NCBI GenBank assembly: GCA_037043015.1
Contig: CM073330.1
Span: 12,604,512 to 12,668,511 of the forward strand
DNA: 64,000 nucleotides
DNA from: Bryum argenteum
Lineage: Eukaryota > Streptophyta > Bryopsida > Bryales > Bryaceae
Direction: 5' to 3'
Numbering within the stretch: position 1 is the stretch's first letter; each line of letters begins with the position of its first letter. Under the pieces are notes generated by a model, which worked only from the letters and a program-made list of their open reading frames with translations, was not told where the DNA came from and did no database searches. Shown here in pieces: positions 25,722 through 37,704 of the stretch. A program made the position numbers and the translations under genes.

Positions 25722-26608
25722 TTACAGCATGTAACTGATATCATCACGACATGCACCCCCTCTAAACCTGCACATCCTCCGGTATGTGCCAACTTTACAC
25801 TGTTCATTGTTTTCATCACCATCTTCGTCTTCTTGTGCCCCATCCTTGTTGTCTTGAGACTCAGAATATAGTTCATTTGTTTCATCATCTTCTGTGCTTT
25901 GAAATTCTGCAATATCTTCTTGATGAAATCTCCCATCTCTACGTTTGAAGGCTTTAATGCGCTTCCCAGCAATTGGAATTTTTAACATAGTCCCATCGAG
26001 TTCCCGAAGAGTGTAGGTCCCGTTATCATGAGTGATTACAACCACATACGGTCCAAACCATCTTCGAGAAAACTTCCTCACACTGCTATGTTGATGCTCC
26101 AAGCTGCTGTCATAAACCAACACCCAATCTCCTGCTTCAATGCTTTTGGTCTTTAATCGATGAGTTTTATCAAATCTTTCTTTGTTATTCAACCGAGACG
26201 CCTTAACTCTCTCCAACGCAAGCTTATAATCTTCAGGCAATCTCTCAAGTTGTTGAATACGAAGTTCCAAAAACTTCTCTGTGGTCATGCCATCTCTCCA
26301 TTCCAAGAATACCCAAGTAGGTACAAAATCTTCTGCAGGCATAATTGGTTTCTGCCTCAACATAAGTTCAATTGGCATATAACCAGTTACTGTGCTGTGA
26401 GTGGTTCTATCAGCCCATAAGGCGAAAGGCAAAAGCCTTGGCCACTGTTTTGGCTTTCCTTTACAAGCTTTTACAAGAGCATTAATAATGGGAGGATGTC
26501 CTCTCTCACTCTTGCTATCAGCTTCAGGATTATAAGCTGTTGTCAACCGTAGCCTTACACCATATCTTTCAAAGAAAGTCTTTGCTTTTGCAGCATCTAT
26601 TTCTCCTC
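25722..26608 (-). mobile_element. Ty3/gypsy-type LTR retrotransposon integrase fragment (fossil)
   Basis: A long minus-strand reading frame encodes the end of a retroviral-type integrase core (TTAYNPEADSKSERGHPPI, LPFALWADRTTHSTVTGYMP) followed by the integrase C-terminal region (SRRWFGPYVVV, GTYTLRELDGTML) and an acidic tail. This is the characteristic 3' end of a Ty3/gypsy pol gene. No gag, protease, reverse transcriptase or paired LTRs are recognisable nearby, so the element is a truncated fossil. The open frame suggests it is not very old. Confidence 0.85.
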
Positions 26609-27384
26609 TAATCTAATTTTAATATGTCAGTTTCGGAAGACGGCAAATGCAGTCTAAATCTATCTTCGTAAGTAGCTGGGAAGTTTGTTTTCGTAACCAA
26701 ACTTTTTGCATTGTGTAAATCGTTGATATGTTTTGTGGTTGAAGTGCATGTTTGTTTGTTAGAAAGGAGAATATGACAGTGAGAGTTAAGAAAGTGATTT
26801 TGGTTGATGAGATCATGAAGGGTATAAGGGATGCAGCATTTGAAGGGAAAGTATTGAATCGCTATATGAACTATGATTCTTAGAAAATAACAGAGTTTAA
26901 GTACTTCCGTTGTGAGTAGATTGATAGGCATGGTTTCACAATCGTGATCTTAAGCATCAAGGAGGATCAAATGAGGGAACACGATATGAAACTACGAGCG
27001 GTTAAGTAGAGAGAGTGGAAAACTTTGGAGTGTCTAAGAAGAGTAAGAAGTCGGATGAGAAAGGTAATTTGTAATATGTGATAATTTTTCATATGATTCA
27101 TGTTTTAGGTAACAAATTTTTTAGAATTTCTCATACCATTCATATTTAGATAACAAAAGAACAAGCCTTGTTTTTTCTGAATTTGTTGTGAGCGTGATCG
27201 TTTAACCCCTCAAATAGAAAATAGAAACAATATCGTGTTGGAATTGCTTCTAACGTGTACACCTTTAGTGTACATTAGTTCCAACAAAGACATTTATGTT
27301 ATGTTAGTTAATAAAACAAAACCATTTATATCGTGATAAGAATCAGGGTGGTTTGAGTTTAATACCTTTAATGCTAAACTCTTG

Positions 27385-27565
27385 TCACATATACAGCTCA
27401 GGGGTAGGTAGGCCGATGGTTGAGTTTCCTGCTTCACTAGCGGTCCAAGCCGCGGCCGCCCGATGCGCTCAACGGGATTCGAACCCCGGACCGTCGGGTC
27501 AGCAATTGACCAGTGATTCCAACCCACCAAGTTCACGGCTTGGCGACTGCAATCCGCAATCAATA
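27385..27565 (-). mobile_element. tRNA-derived SINE copy 2
   Basis: This is the reverse-strand copy of the family at 25337-25552. On the minus strand it reads CGCCAAGCCGTGAACTTGGT, then GGTTGG, the B-box GGTTCGAATCC (27475-27485), GCGGCTTGGACC and a TGTGACAAG tail. Flanks 'aagaggtata' and 'taaaggtatt' on the two sides may be a degraded target-site duplication. Confidence 0.65.
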
Positions 27566-27569
27566 ACTC

Positions 27570-30500
27570 TTATACCTCTTAGATTTTTGTCATGTGATTT
27601 TTATTTTTTAATTATTATACTAAAATTTCTTTGTTTACCGAGGCTTTGATAATTGTCTTGTAGTAAATAAAGGCAGGTAGATGTAAAACTGCAGGCATTT
27701 TGATAATATAGTTGCCTTTTATGATATTTTATATTTCTATATGGGACCTAAACTAGAAGTATGGGCAGAGGTATGGTCACTCTTAACCCTTAGGTGGAAA
27801 GAAAAGAAACTAGGAAGAAAGGAGAAAGTAGATTTCTTTTAGAGTTCGTGTCAAGGCGGATTTTTGGTGTTTAGAGGAGAAGATCTTTTGGGGAAAGTGC
27901 TAATGTTGGTTTGGGAGAAACTTATGAAAAATAAAGTTTGTAATGTTGTTCTTTGTGTAATTATATTTCTATAGACACATTTGATGAATGATTTGGACTT
28001 GTGAGCAAAAAGTTATGAGTATTTGAAGTTTTTGAAAAATTCTACAAATTTGTGACTACCTGATTGAGGAGTCAACTTCTCGAGGTTCTTAATTCTCAAC
28101 CAGTAGCTTGTTTTTGCTCAGATCTTTTAAGGTCTTGTAGTTCTTAAAATCTTCTATCCATAAAGACCCTGTACTCACGATTTGAAGCATTTTAGAGAGT
28201 TTCATAGTAATTTGAAGAAGGAGAGGTATGCAACAGACTTCCTCTCGGCGTACATCTGTAGAAGCCCATAGTTTGTGGACAGTAGTTTAAATTTTTTTGA
28301 GATTTTAAGGAAAGTTAGAAAATGTTGTTAGAAGATTTAAGACTCAAAACAGAAGATTGAAGAACGAAGATAAAAGATAGAAGAGTGTTTATTTTACATC
28401 ATCTCACCGAGTCATTCCTAGTTGTAGTCTGATACTGTGTGTGTTCCTAAAGCAGACTCCTCTCATACCCGACAGCGATAGATAAAATTCCAACGGAAAA
28501 TAGTGATGAACCGTTGTAAAGGGACATGAAAATACACCCTTTATCCGATGAAATTGATGAAAGTATTGGAAGCAGTGATGAAGAGTGCAACCATCTACGA
28601 AAGAAGATGTGCGGTCAATGAATAAATATAGATATTCTTTAAGATAGAAGCACGACGGTGAACGTTGGAAATACGTAGGGAGTGGAAGGACTTTCTTATG
28701 AAAATTGCTTTCACGTTTCCCTTACACAAATTTATGAATATTAACATATATTTGAAAATGGTTACCGTTATTTTCCTATTTTAAAACTTTTGTTTGATGT
28801 AAATCACTGGTATACACGCAAAGAACTATTAAATGGTGGTGCCTCGAGTAAATGCTCTTTCGTTTATACTCGCAGTGGATTACCTCTTTATCATAATACT
28901 TTGGAGTTGACTCTAATGGAACATGGTGAAGTTGATATAAACGTAGCAATGGGATTCGCTCTAAATGTTTAAGTACATCCATGAGTGAAAAGTCCACTTA
29001 GTTTTAATTTTCCAACTCCTACAGAGCAGATTCTACTGAAAAGGTATGTTCTACATTATGTAGAATTATTTCAGTTTATGTTAATTATAATAAATATGTA
29101 TGTATGTTGCAATTTATTCTAAATAAAATGATTTTTTATTTATACTTATAAGTATTTAAATGTTATCATTCTATATAATTTGTGTATTTATAATTGAGCA
29201 ACTCAGTATTAAAATAGTAATGAATTTACTTTCAAAAATTCCAAGCTTTAAATGTACAAGAGAAATATAGAGTTATCGGATAGACATGTATCTATCTTCA
29301 ATAAGAGTTCTGAAACATGAAAACCTAGAGAATCAATAAAAGTAGAATGCAGCTTATTTGAATAAAAGGAGAAATTGTAGGAGAAGAGGCCACCCGAGTG
29401 TATGTTACTTTGATTATCATCTACAAACAAGCAGTTCAAATACACAATCAAAATTTATTTCTGAAGTTTTTAAATCAAAAAAATATCCAACTATAGAGCT
29501 TTTATTTACTCAGATTTGTTAAAAGAGTTGTTAATTTTTACAAACAATATGAGAATTTTGTCTTCGACAGTTCTTGTTGTAGTTATAGTATTACAAAATA
29601 GGACCAAACATACACACTTGAACTGGTCTCAACACTTCCAAATTCTAATCGCTTTGTTTGAGGTTCTAGTCTTTTATGAGCCTTATCATGTGATAACACT
29701 AAAATGAAGGTATGAATTTCAATTTCTGATTTTAAAAAGTGACCAAGCATCCAAAATTGTCAAAAGACCGACCAATCATTGAAAAGTATATACTATATAG
29801 CTTATCAGATAATAAGAGAATGAAGCACCTCCAATGGTTATATAAATTTATTTTCTTTTGGCTTTGTGTGCTCCATGGTTGTCTTGCTTGATCAACAATT
29901 GGATAGCAATTTCTTTGCCCCTTATTGTACAATCTTCGAAGTGTTAGTTCTGAAATTTTGCTCATACATGATTTCGCAAATCAAAAATATTGAAGCATTA
30001 GCGGAACAAAAACAATCATGCAGAAGCAATTGTCCTTATTTTAAATGTTGCAAGATGAATATGCTCACAAACATGTGATAAATGTTGGTAATGCAATAGA
30101 CTATGCCAACAATGACATACCGTCCAAAGAAATACAATACAAACGCTTTGTAGCGATTGCCCATAATCTCAAAGTAGAGTGCATATGTGGCAAAACATAG
30201 TGATGCAAAGTGAAACCTATGCGGAAGAATACTAGTTTATAATGAGTTGGAAGATTCATCTTCAATCTAGTTGGAGTTTTCAAATAAATATTACAATTAT
30301 TAACTGTGAAATTCATTGAAGCTTATAAAATATCAATATACAGCAGAGAATATTATAGTATAATATATTGTAAAGAATGAGATTTAAGTATTGGTGTCAT
30401 ATTGTGGACCATGAGAATGATGCTTATAAGCTCCTTTACTACAACACATCAAAAGTCCACGAGACATAATTCACATTTGAGAGGAAAAAAATAAATATAA

Positions 30501-31795
30501 AAATAAAAATATATGAACTCAGTCACAGTAATGAATACATCATCAAATAAAGAGAAAAGGTATAATTCATCACATGATGCACATTCAATGATCATTTTTG
30601 AATGACGAAAGTTTGAATCTTCAAGCTATCATTAATTATATTTCTTTTGTTTTGAATAATTAATGTATCAACCAACTAAGAGAAATACATACATGAACTA
30701 GAGTAGTGTCCTACTCGGCGAGAGAGTTTTGATAATCTAATGTGAAAGCCTCATTACAAACTAAGCATGTGAATTTTTACACCTAGTGACATTATTCATT
30801 ACACAACTAACTTGCGACCGTTGCAAACTAAGTGTGTAGCAACATGTGAATCCCTAGTTTCCTACACTTGGTGGAGGTATGCACTGCAGAAGTAAGAGAA
30901 TTCACGGACAAGAGAGCAAATGAGGGTTTGTCCTCCTGTTGATTCACGCCAAGTGAGATCAATTTGACATGACTAGAAGCTCGTTGGCAAGAGACGAGAA
31001 CATGACATGAGTCTTGGTAGTCGTGTTAGAGCTAGAAATTGCAGGTGTATCGTTGAAGAGCCGTTTGCGGGCCTTTTATTGAGGCGCACAACGCATGCTC
31101 TAACATGTGACTTTTGAAGGGTGTACAACACGACAAGAAAAAAATCCATAGCGTAGCTAGGGCGTCTCCCATGTGGAAGGTCTTCTAGATTAAATTTCTC
31201 ACAGTGCATATTTGATTTTCCATGATGAGATTCTTTATAGTGTAGAACCAAATCTGCACTATGAGGACCTCGAGAAGCTGTTCGAAAGAGATATTTGTGC
31301 CTAGCCCTATAATTTTTGAATACTGCCAATGATGGTACAATGCAAGCAAGAAACCAAAGGAAATAAATGGGGTGCAAAGGAGAGTGGCGAGGAGAAAAGA
31401 GATTGTGCAAGATCTGTCCGCTGCATGTTTGCTGCTGTTTCTCGCATCAAGACTTAGCTTCTTCGGCTTTACGCCCAGAAAGACCCTCCTTGTTCAGGCC
31501 TCCCGTGATACGAGGCCCCCAATCGTCAATCTGGCTCCGCCCCCTCCCGTCCTCTTTCTTATCATGTGAGGCCCTCCAGCGCGGGCCTCTTCTTTTACAT
31601 TGTGCCTTAGAGGAAAGCCAATGGCCACGGCAACAGGTCTTTGCAATGGTACTTAACGGTCCTGTTGTTCATGGAGCGCCCCAACGATAACCTTATCGCT
31701 CACTCCATCATTCAAGTCACGTCAAGTACCTCTCGTTCACTCCAAATTTTCTCTCTTTGCGAAGACATCGAAACCTCACTGTACACCTACTTTAT
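27570..31795. other. AT-rich intergenic DNA, nothing recognised
   Basis: Short ORFs only, none with a motif I recognise. The sequence is AT-rich with no obvious terminal repeats. The longest ORF (30973-31410, minus, 145 aa) has no family signature, and its composition is like that of its surroundings, so I do not call it a gene. Confidence 0.4.
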
Positions 31796-31802
31796 TGCCA
31801 TC

Positions 31803-32990
31803 ATGGCAAGACTTAAGGCGGCAGAAAGAAGAAAGGAAAAGAACTTTACTTCCGAAGAGGAGCGTGGGCAATAGCTTTTTAGCCATTTTGTAGGATCTTG
31901 TGTGCGGACACGGACAACGTAATTCTGTTTTTAGGGATCGCAATACTACCCATTCAACCAATCTAAGGCACGAATGGCTCTTGTTCGATGTGCAAGATCA
32001 CCGGAGACAAAATAAAACACAATTAAACATGATGTTGCGAAGTTTTGTAGAAATTTTAAGCAGGTCTTTGATAGCTGAGAGTCAGGGACTTCTTTGGAGG
32101 ATGTGTTAGAGCGGGCATTCGTGTATTACAAGGATCGCCACCCAAAGGAACAAGGGTTTTCGTATCTTTGTTGTTGGTATGTGTTGAAAAACGTACCTAG
32201 GTGGTCAGATTCACCACTGAACGTGCAAAGGCGTGGGTTTAGTAGTGACAACAATCTTTCAGCAACAACAACAAGGCCGCCAGCAATCCAAGACACATAC
32301 GGAGGCGGCAACAAGGAAGGTGAAGGCAATGGTGACGGTGAGGCTGGGGTGCATGAATGGCAGAGAGAGGTTGTTCCGCAGTGCCCCAGGAGGCCGCTTG
32401 ACAACGAAGCTACAAAGGCGGACCTTGTCGAGCAAGGCAAGCAAGACTCCGTTTTGAAGACCCAGACTCGAGTCACAAAGCAAATGGCCGCTGAAAACTT
32501 GCAAAAAGCACACAACGTGCAAGATTATGCGGCAGTTGTATTATTAAAAATGCTAGAAGAGGACCTGGATGGAGACGTCACGGAATACTTCTTGCTTCGG
32601 CAAAAGAAAGAGCTTGCGAGGATTAAGCTGCGCATGGTCGTGGACCCGCGGACTGTAGAGCAGGAGAAGAGCGAGCACGAGTGCCTAATGCGATTGAGGC
32701 GTGCTGAACTCCCCGCCCTAAAGCAGAGCCGAACTGAACTTGCAACGACTCTTACACCTACAGTTGATCAGGCTCCGACTGCCAGCAGCGATCCATCTCC
32801 CCTAGCGATGAGTTCTCTCGAGACGTCACCGACACGAACTGAGGCTCCCCATCCGTCTGGGCCAACATTCATGTCTCCCAATCCCGCACTTGCAGACGTG
32901 TTACCTATGCAACTACGCTCCTCTTTTATTACGCTTTGCTTGCTACCTATGAATCTGCAGACCAGATGTGTATGTCAAATGCAATTATAA
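31803..32990 (+). pseudogene. PIF/Harbinger ORF1-like Myb/SANT protein relic
   Basis: An opening MARLKAAERRKEKNFTSEEE resembles the start of the Myb/SANT-like ORF1 protein of plant PIF/Harbinger elements. After broken reading frames across about 31870-32090 (where KHDVAKFCRNFKQVF and ESGTSLEDVLERA can be read in pieces), a long ORF from 32094 continues with LERAFVYYKDRHPKEQGFSY, CCWYVLKNVPRWSDSP, a low-complexity linker and a C-terminal charged helix (DVTEYFLLRQKKELARIKLR). This order (SANT, 'F.Y..CW.VLK..P.W', then the NAM-associated C-terminal helix) is typical. At least two frame breaks make it non-functional. A related host gene family also exists, so transposon origin is inferred from context. 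Confidence 0.6.
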
Positions 32991-33434
32991 GTGAGGAATT
33001 GAATTTTTGTTTTGATAATCATGAGTTCTTTCTTTCGTAATTGAAATTAAACGCACGTAGGACTATGGCATTCTTTGAAACCCTACTAAGTAGGAGATCA
33101 ATTGTGAGAATCGGCATGCCTAACTTTAGTTATCAAACCTATCAATTTTGCAGTCTAATCAGTCTATTTGATAAACTTCCTTTACAAAAAGCTATCTTGC
33201 GTGGGAATTAAGAAAGACAGAAATACTGACATTTTGAAATACATATTTGTAACGTTTGAAGTAAGCAACCTAACCTTTAAGAGCACCATAACTAATTTAG
33301 AACATCGATGCTGGCATTATGGACAAGAACGATATTCGCAAACAAGTGAAATTGGTAGTGCACCTTAATGTAAATTACTTGGCCTTCATTGTTGCGCCCT
33401 TCTTATCAACCTCCATATGTTTGATGAACGAGAA

Positions 33435-33688
33435 ACCCCAATTCTGTTAAAATGGCATTATTCCGGTAAAATAGCACACCTCAACTTTCTGAACTGTAGT
33501 TCAAAACCATGTCATATAACAGCATTTTTAAGGTGATATTAGGGAAAATGAGTGACAATATACATAAAGAAGTGATATTACAAAAAAAATTGTGTTATTA
33601 CAGAATAGACCATTTTATATGAGCACAAATGTAGATTTAGTGTCACAAAATGGCACATGGCATAGTGCCATTTTAACGGAATTGGGGT
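33435..33688. mobile_element. 254-bp MITE with about 24-bp TIRs
   Basis: The left end is ACCCCAATTCTGTTAAAATG then GCA. The right end, on the opposite strand, is ACCCCAATTCCGTTAAAATG then GCA. There is one mismatch in the first 23 positions. The interior is AT-rich and noncoding. I cannot find a clear target-site duplication, so the superfamily is open. It lies between the Harbinger ORF1 relic and the Harbinger transposase relic. Confidence 0.82.
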
Positions 33689-34539
33689 CTGGAATAAAAG
33701 TTCTTCTCAAGATGCAATCGCTAATCATTCCTCATAACTAAAACTAAAAAATCCCCAATAAATCAGTTAACGATGTAAGTACAAAAACTTGAAACTGAAG
33801 AAAAAGAACATAAAATGTGTAAGATGTGTATTGCTCGACCTTCTGTATGTTGGCTAGTGGTAGCGTCATTCATTTACTTGATGTGATTTTTTATGCGATT
33901 TTGATTTTGTTTGATTTCGTTTGATTTTGTAGGATTTCATATCATAATTTCGTGTGATTTCATTTACAATTTTATGACAAAACAAGTTCTTTGCAAACCA
34001 CATGAACGGAAATAATACCTTTGCTAATTTTTGATTCTAAATTGCTCTTGAAGTAATCCAATTTGATTTGTAATTAGAAGTTCATATCCAATTGCAATTT
34101 CAATGAGAAGTTGATCAGGACCTGGATTGATTTCAAAGTGAGTACATTGTGACGTGGGTTGAATTGCAAAATGAGTTTCATGTGACGTAGGTTGATTTCC
34201 AAATTGAGTTTGATGTGACCCAAATTAATTCTCAATGTCATTTTGTATCTCCTGCGTTAACTGAAATTTGTTTTTGTGCTTTGTAGATAATGATTCGGGA
34301 GGGTATTGGGAAGATTCAAAGTGCATCCGTGACACTCAACTTGAACTAGAGCCATCTCGACTTCACCAAGCTGATTCAAAGACTATAAACCTTGCTTTTG
34401 CTCAATCTCCAGAATATATTAGTGCACCTAGTATGAATAGGTTAAAGACAAATCAAAATGGCATAAGGGAAGGCCAAATGTATGGATGTAGAAACTTTGG
34501 GCAAGATTTGAACCTTAATGCCCGTTTCGACACTATATA

Positions 34540-36000
34540 AAGATATTAGCACTCAAAAGCTCATAATAGCCTCCTACCATATCCTCTCTCCCTCCGCAAG
34601 TGGTCTATCAAGTCATTTCGCAAGGCAAAATGACTCAACATTCTCTATCTCCCTTATGCTACACAATAAGTCACAAAAAGTGAAGGGGATTGGAGTAGTC
34701 TCCATGGGAATACTCCAATTGACAAAGGGCTCCAAGCTTGAGTCCTTCTCATTCTCCAAAACCATGTTATGCATAATTAATAATACACGCCATTATGCTA
34801 TTGGTGATGATATCCAAGTTCCATTGTCGAACCGGGTTTTTGATGATATCTAATTTCCATTGTCGAACCGGGTTTTTGATGATATCCAATTTCCATTGTC
34901 GAACCGGGTTTTTGATGATTTCCAACGAACTTGCAACACCCCAAACGCTCGCTCCACATCTTTCCGGGCCGCCTCTTGGCAATTAGTACTATATTCTTTC
35001 ATCTCACCTTGTGGTTGGACAGAACAAGAGCAGAGGAGGTATATACCATGCATCAACAAATAGTATTGGGTATAGATATGCCCATTCACCTCAAAAGTAA
35101 TGTCGTGTCCAAAACCCCCTAATAGGTTGAGAAGAAAAGGTGACGGATCCAATACATTAATATCGTTGTTCTCTCCAGACAACCCAAAGAAAGCATGCCA
35201 AATCTACAAACTTTGGTCTGCAATTGCCTCCAGTATGATACTCCGATTCTTGTCTTTGTCCTGGATCTGACCCTTCCATGTCGCGGGACAATTTTTCCCA
35301 AGTCCAATGCATGCAATCGAGACTACCAAACATGCCTGGAAATCCACGACCTTCATTGATATCCATCTCGTGCACCAAATCCTCTCTCGTAGGTTGCCTC
35401 AAGTAGGTGGACTCAAAGCACCCATGATTCCATGAATAACTAAGACAAACCTCTTCATACACAATTATGCAGTGAACTCTCCCAACCTACAATACTCATC
35501 ACAAGCATCGGCGGGCAAGCCATAAGCAAACATACAAATGGCAGCTCTCCATTTCTGCAAAGTAGACAACTCCATGCATCTGGCTTTTGCACAAACCAGG
35601 GGTCAAATATCACCACTGAGTCCACAATGCGCAAAAATAGTTCCTTGCACATCCGAAACTATCTCCGAAATTGCATCAGGTCAAAAGTTGGCGAATCAGA
35701 GAAATAATCTTTGCGCAAAAGATTATGATATGTCTCTTTCACGGAAGACAAACTTCCTCTCTAGAACACTTCCACGCACTTTGGGAGAGGCGGATGACTC
35801 ACCTAGAATTTCTCTATTCACCACCTCAATCATTTGCAAAAAATGCTCATTCTCCCATTCATCTTCTCTATCTTCCTCAATTCCTAATCCCAACCCAAAG
35901 TAGCTCTCAAATGAATCCACCCAAGACTCCATGCTTTCAAGCACCTACTCCCACAATCAAAATAATCACTGAACACCAAAGCTCTCACTTCCTCCTTCAC
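34540..36000 (-). pseudogene. PIF/Harbinger (HARBI1-like) transposase relic
   Basis: Reading the minus strand gives, in several frames, an acidic start near 35944, then ELFLRIVDSVVIFDPWFVQK (the usual 'LF.RIV..L...' helix), STYLRQPTREDLVHEMDINE, GRGFPGMFGSLDCMHWTWEK (the DDE-domain block GFPGMxGSxDCMHW), FVDLACFLWVV, GENNDINVLDPSPFL (second catalytic-region block NDINVL), EVNGHIYTQYYLLMHGIYL, AARKDVERAFGVLQVRW, and after a local repeat IMACII and LRNDLIDHL. The whole DDE_Tnp_4 order is present. Frameshifts and stops occur (at least four frame changes), so it is dead. Together with the ORF1 relic at 31.8-33.0 kb it may mark one element with convergent genes; I did not find its TIRs. Confidence 0.8.
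34812..34919. repeat. Three 36-bp tandem repeats inside the transposase relic
   Basis: Three near-perfect units containing ATTGTCGAACCGGGTTTTTG follow each other at a 36-bp period. 36 is a multiple of three, so on the minus strand each unit adds 12 residues (NPVRQW... in one frame, SSKTRFDNGN in another). The array sits between the AFGVLQVRW and IMACII blocks of the transposase. Confidence 0.93.
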
Positions 36001-36303
36001 ACTATATAGTTTCCACTCACCACTCGCTTGAGTGCAACAAGCATTGGATCTTCACAAGAAGAGAAAGAAAGATCGCATGGGGATAAGGATAGTAGATACG
36101 GTGGCCACAGACTGCCACGCAAGCAACGTCACGGGTAGCAGTTGGGGCAAAGACATGGCAACGAAGCCCTCGACCTATGCGGGACCCTGCGAAGGCTAAG
36201 TGTCAGGGGTTGGTACAGTGAAGCCACTAGCCTTGCTCTTATGTCATCAGGTTGCAAAGAGACCAAGTTGCCCTCCTACCCATGAGGCCTGACCCTGCCT
36301 TAA

Positions 36304-36671
36304 CCCTTAAACATCTGAGCGGCCCCGAGGGGGCCGATTCCAACAAAATCTCCTCTGTAGCTCTCAATGTACTCAACTTTTCACTTATATTTTGATGTCA
36401 AACTGGTCACCTTCTTGTAATGCATTCAAAAAGTGAAATTTTAGAATTCCAATTTCAATTTGTATGGGTGATTTGTGCTTTGAAAGGATTGTGGTAGGTA
36501 GGTTAGGGTTGTACATAACCTTGTAGGAGGTTGCAAGCTCATCATTGATTGGATCATTCATGATGCCCAAGTTCAAAAAGTGCACTATTCATGATGCCCA
36601 AGTCCAAGTCCAAAAGATGCTGTGATCCAATTTTGGGCTGCCCCAATCCGTTTTGCTAAGACGTTTAAGGG
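36304..36671. mobile_element. TTAA-flanked MITE, family 1 copy A
   Basis: The element begins CCCTTAAACATCTGA and ends, read inward from the other strand, CCCTTAAACGTCTT. TTAA lies immediately outside both ends (36300-36303 and 36672-36675). At 368 bp it is homologous along its length to copy B and to the outer parts of copy C. Shared landmarks are a CCGAGGGG block, 'gtagctctca', 'ttttgatgtcaaact', 'ggattgtggtaggtaggt' and two 'ttcatgatgcccaagt' phrases. There is no coding capacity. Terminal CCC plus TTAA is the piggyBac signature. Confidence 0.85.
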
Positions 36672-36675
36672 TTAA

Positions 36676-37144
36676 GTTGTGCCTCTCCGGCGAGCGTCTT
36701 GCTGCCTGCCAATCCGATCCTGCTCCCCACCGTGACAGCCGGTCCACAGCCGGTCCGCCTGTCTCTGTGCGCGACTACCTGCTTGGCCGGTCGTCGACGA
36801 CTTCTTGGTCCGGTCACCCTGCACTCCCTGCTACAGCGTTCTACTGCGACCTGCCTGCCTAGGCTGCCTGCGCCCTCCCAACCCCAATACTCACACAAAC
36901 TCTTCCATGGGGTTTGCTCCTCCGTCCAATCAACTCCTGAAGCAGATTGCTCCACAATATCTACCATGTAGGTGTTTTTGTAATCGTTGTATAAATTCTT
37001 TAGGTTTTTTTTTTTTGAAAAATCCAACGGTAGGATCTTTTTTAGAACCATCCGATTAGTCTGCCCCTAGAGTTTCAACAAATTTGACTGTATGAATCTT
37101 GAGATATATACACTCAAATGTCCATGCTTTATAAATAAATAAAT

Positions 37145-37194
<50 letters not shown>

Positions 37195-37440
37195 GGAGAT
37201 GGACCCAATTTGGTATGTTGTTTGCTTGTATCCCTCTCTCACATCTTTTCAAAGATCACCAACCTAACCTAAGATGTTTAAGACCATTGTTCATGAATTT
37301 AGTAATTCTTTGGAAAGACGTTGTTGGTGATCTTTGGAAAGACTATTCTCCCTATGAATGAGTTGGGTAGTGAACCAAAGAGGGGCGGACTCTACCTCGC
37401 AAACAATCCGTTGGAGGTAGGATCAATTTATCCCTAAGCC
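36676..37440. other. Spacer with a (CT)n/(TA)n microsatellite
   Basis: The first 250 bp are unusually GC-rich for this accessory stretch (to about 36920), with overlapping ORFs on both strands that match nothing I know. A (CT)n run at about 37146-37161 passes into (TA)n to 37190. Confidence 0.5.
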
Positions 37441-37444
37441 TTAA

Positions 37445-37704
37445 CCCCTAAATTTCCTTGTTGTAAAACGGTCTAAGTCACAGAATTTGACCTTCCTTTA
37501 GATTAAGTTCAAGAAATCTCAATCTAAGTATTATTTGAAAGATTCAACCGTAAGATCTTAAAGTTCACTTGACATTCTTCTCACAGACCAAATTTGAACC
37601 GTTCATTCTTCCTCATTTGTGAGATTATAATGGTCAAAGTTGGCTGAGTTTCTCTCCTGCGGGAACCTCCAAAACCCGTTTCGGGTTTTAAGGAAAGTTA
37701 GGGG
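37445..37704. mobile_element. TTAA-flanked MITE, family 3
   Basis: The left end is CCCCTAAATTTCCTTG. The right end, read inward, is CCCCTAACTTTCCTTA. TTAA borders both (37441-37444 and 37705-37708). The element is 260 bp, noncoding, and its interior is unrelated to families 1 and 2, but its terminus (CCCCTAA) is close to theirs (CCCTTAA). Confidence 0.75.

Noticed and set aside
30973-31410. 145-aa minus-strand ORF
   Set aside because: No recognisable motif, no splice context and composition like the surrounding intergenic DNA.
32126-32522. Minus-strand ORFs over the Harbinger ORF1 relic
   Set aside because: These are shadows of the plus-strand frame, which carries the recognisable motifs.
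36665-37051. Overlapping ORFs on both strands in a GC-richer patch
   Set aside because: Similar-length ORFs occur on both strands and none shows a protein family pattern; the openness reflects base composition.
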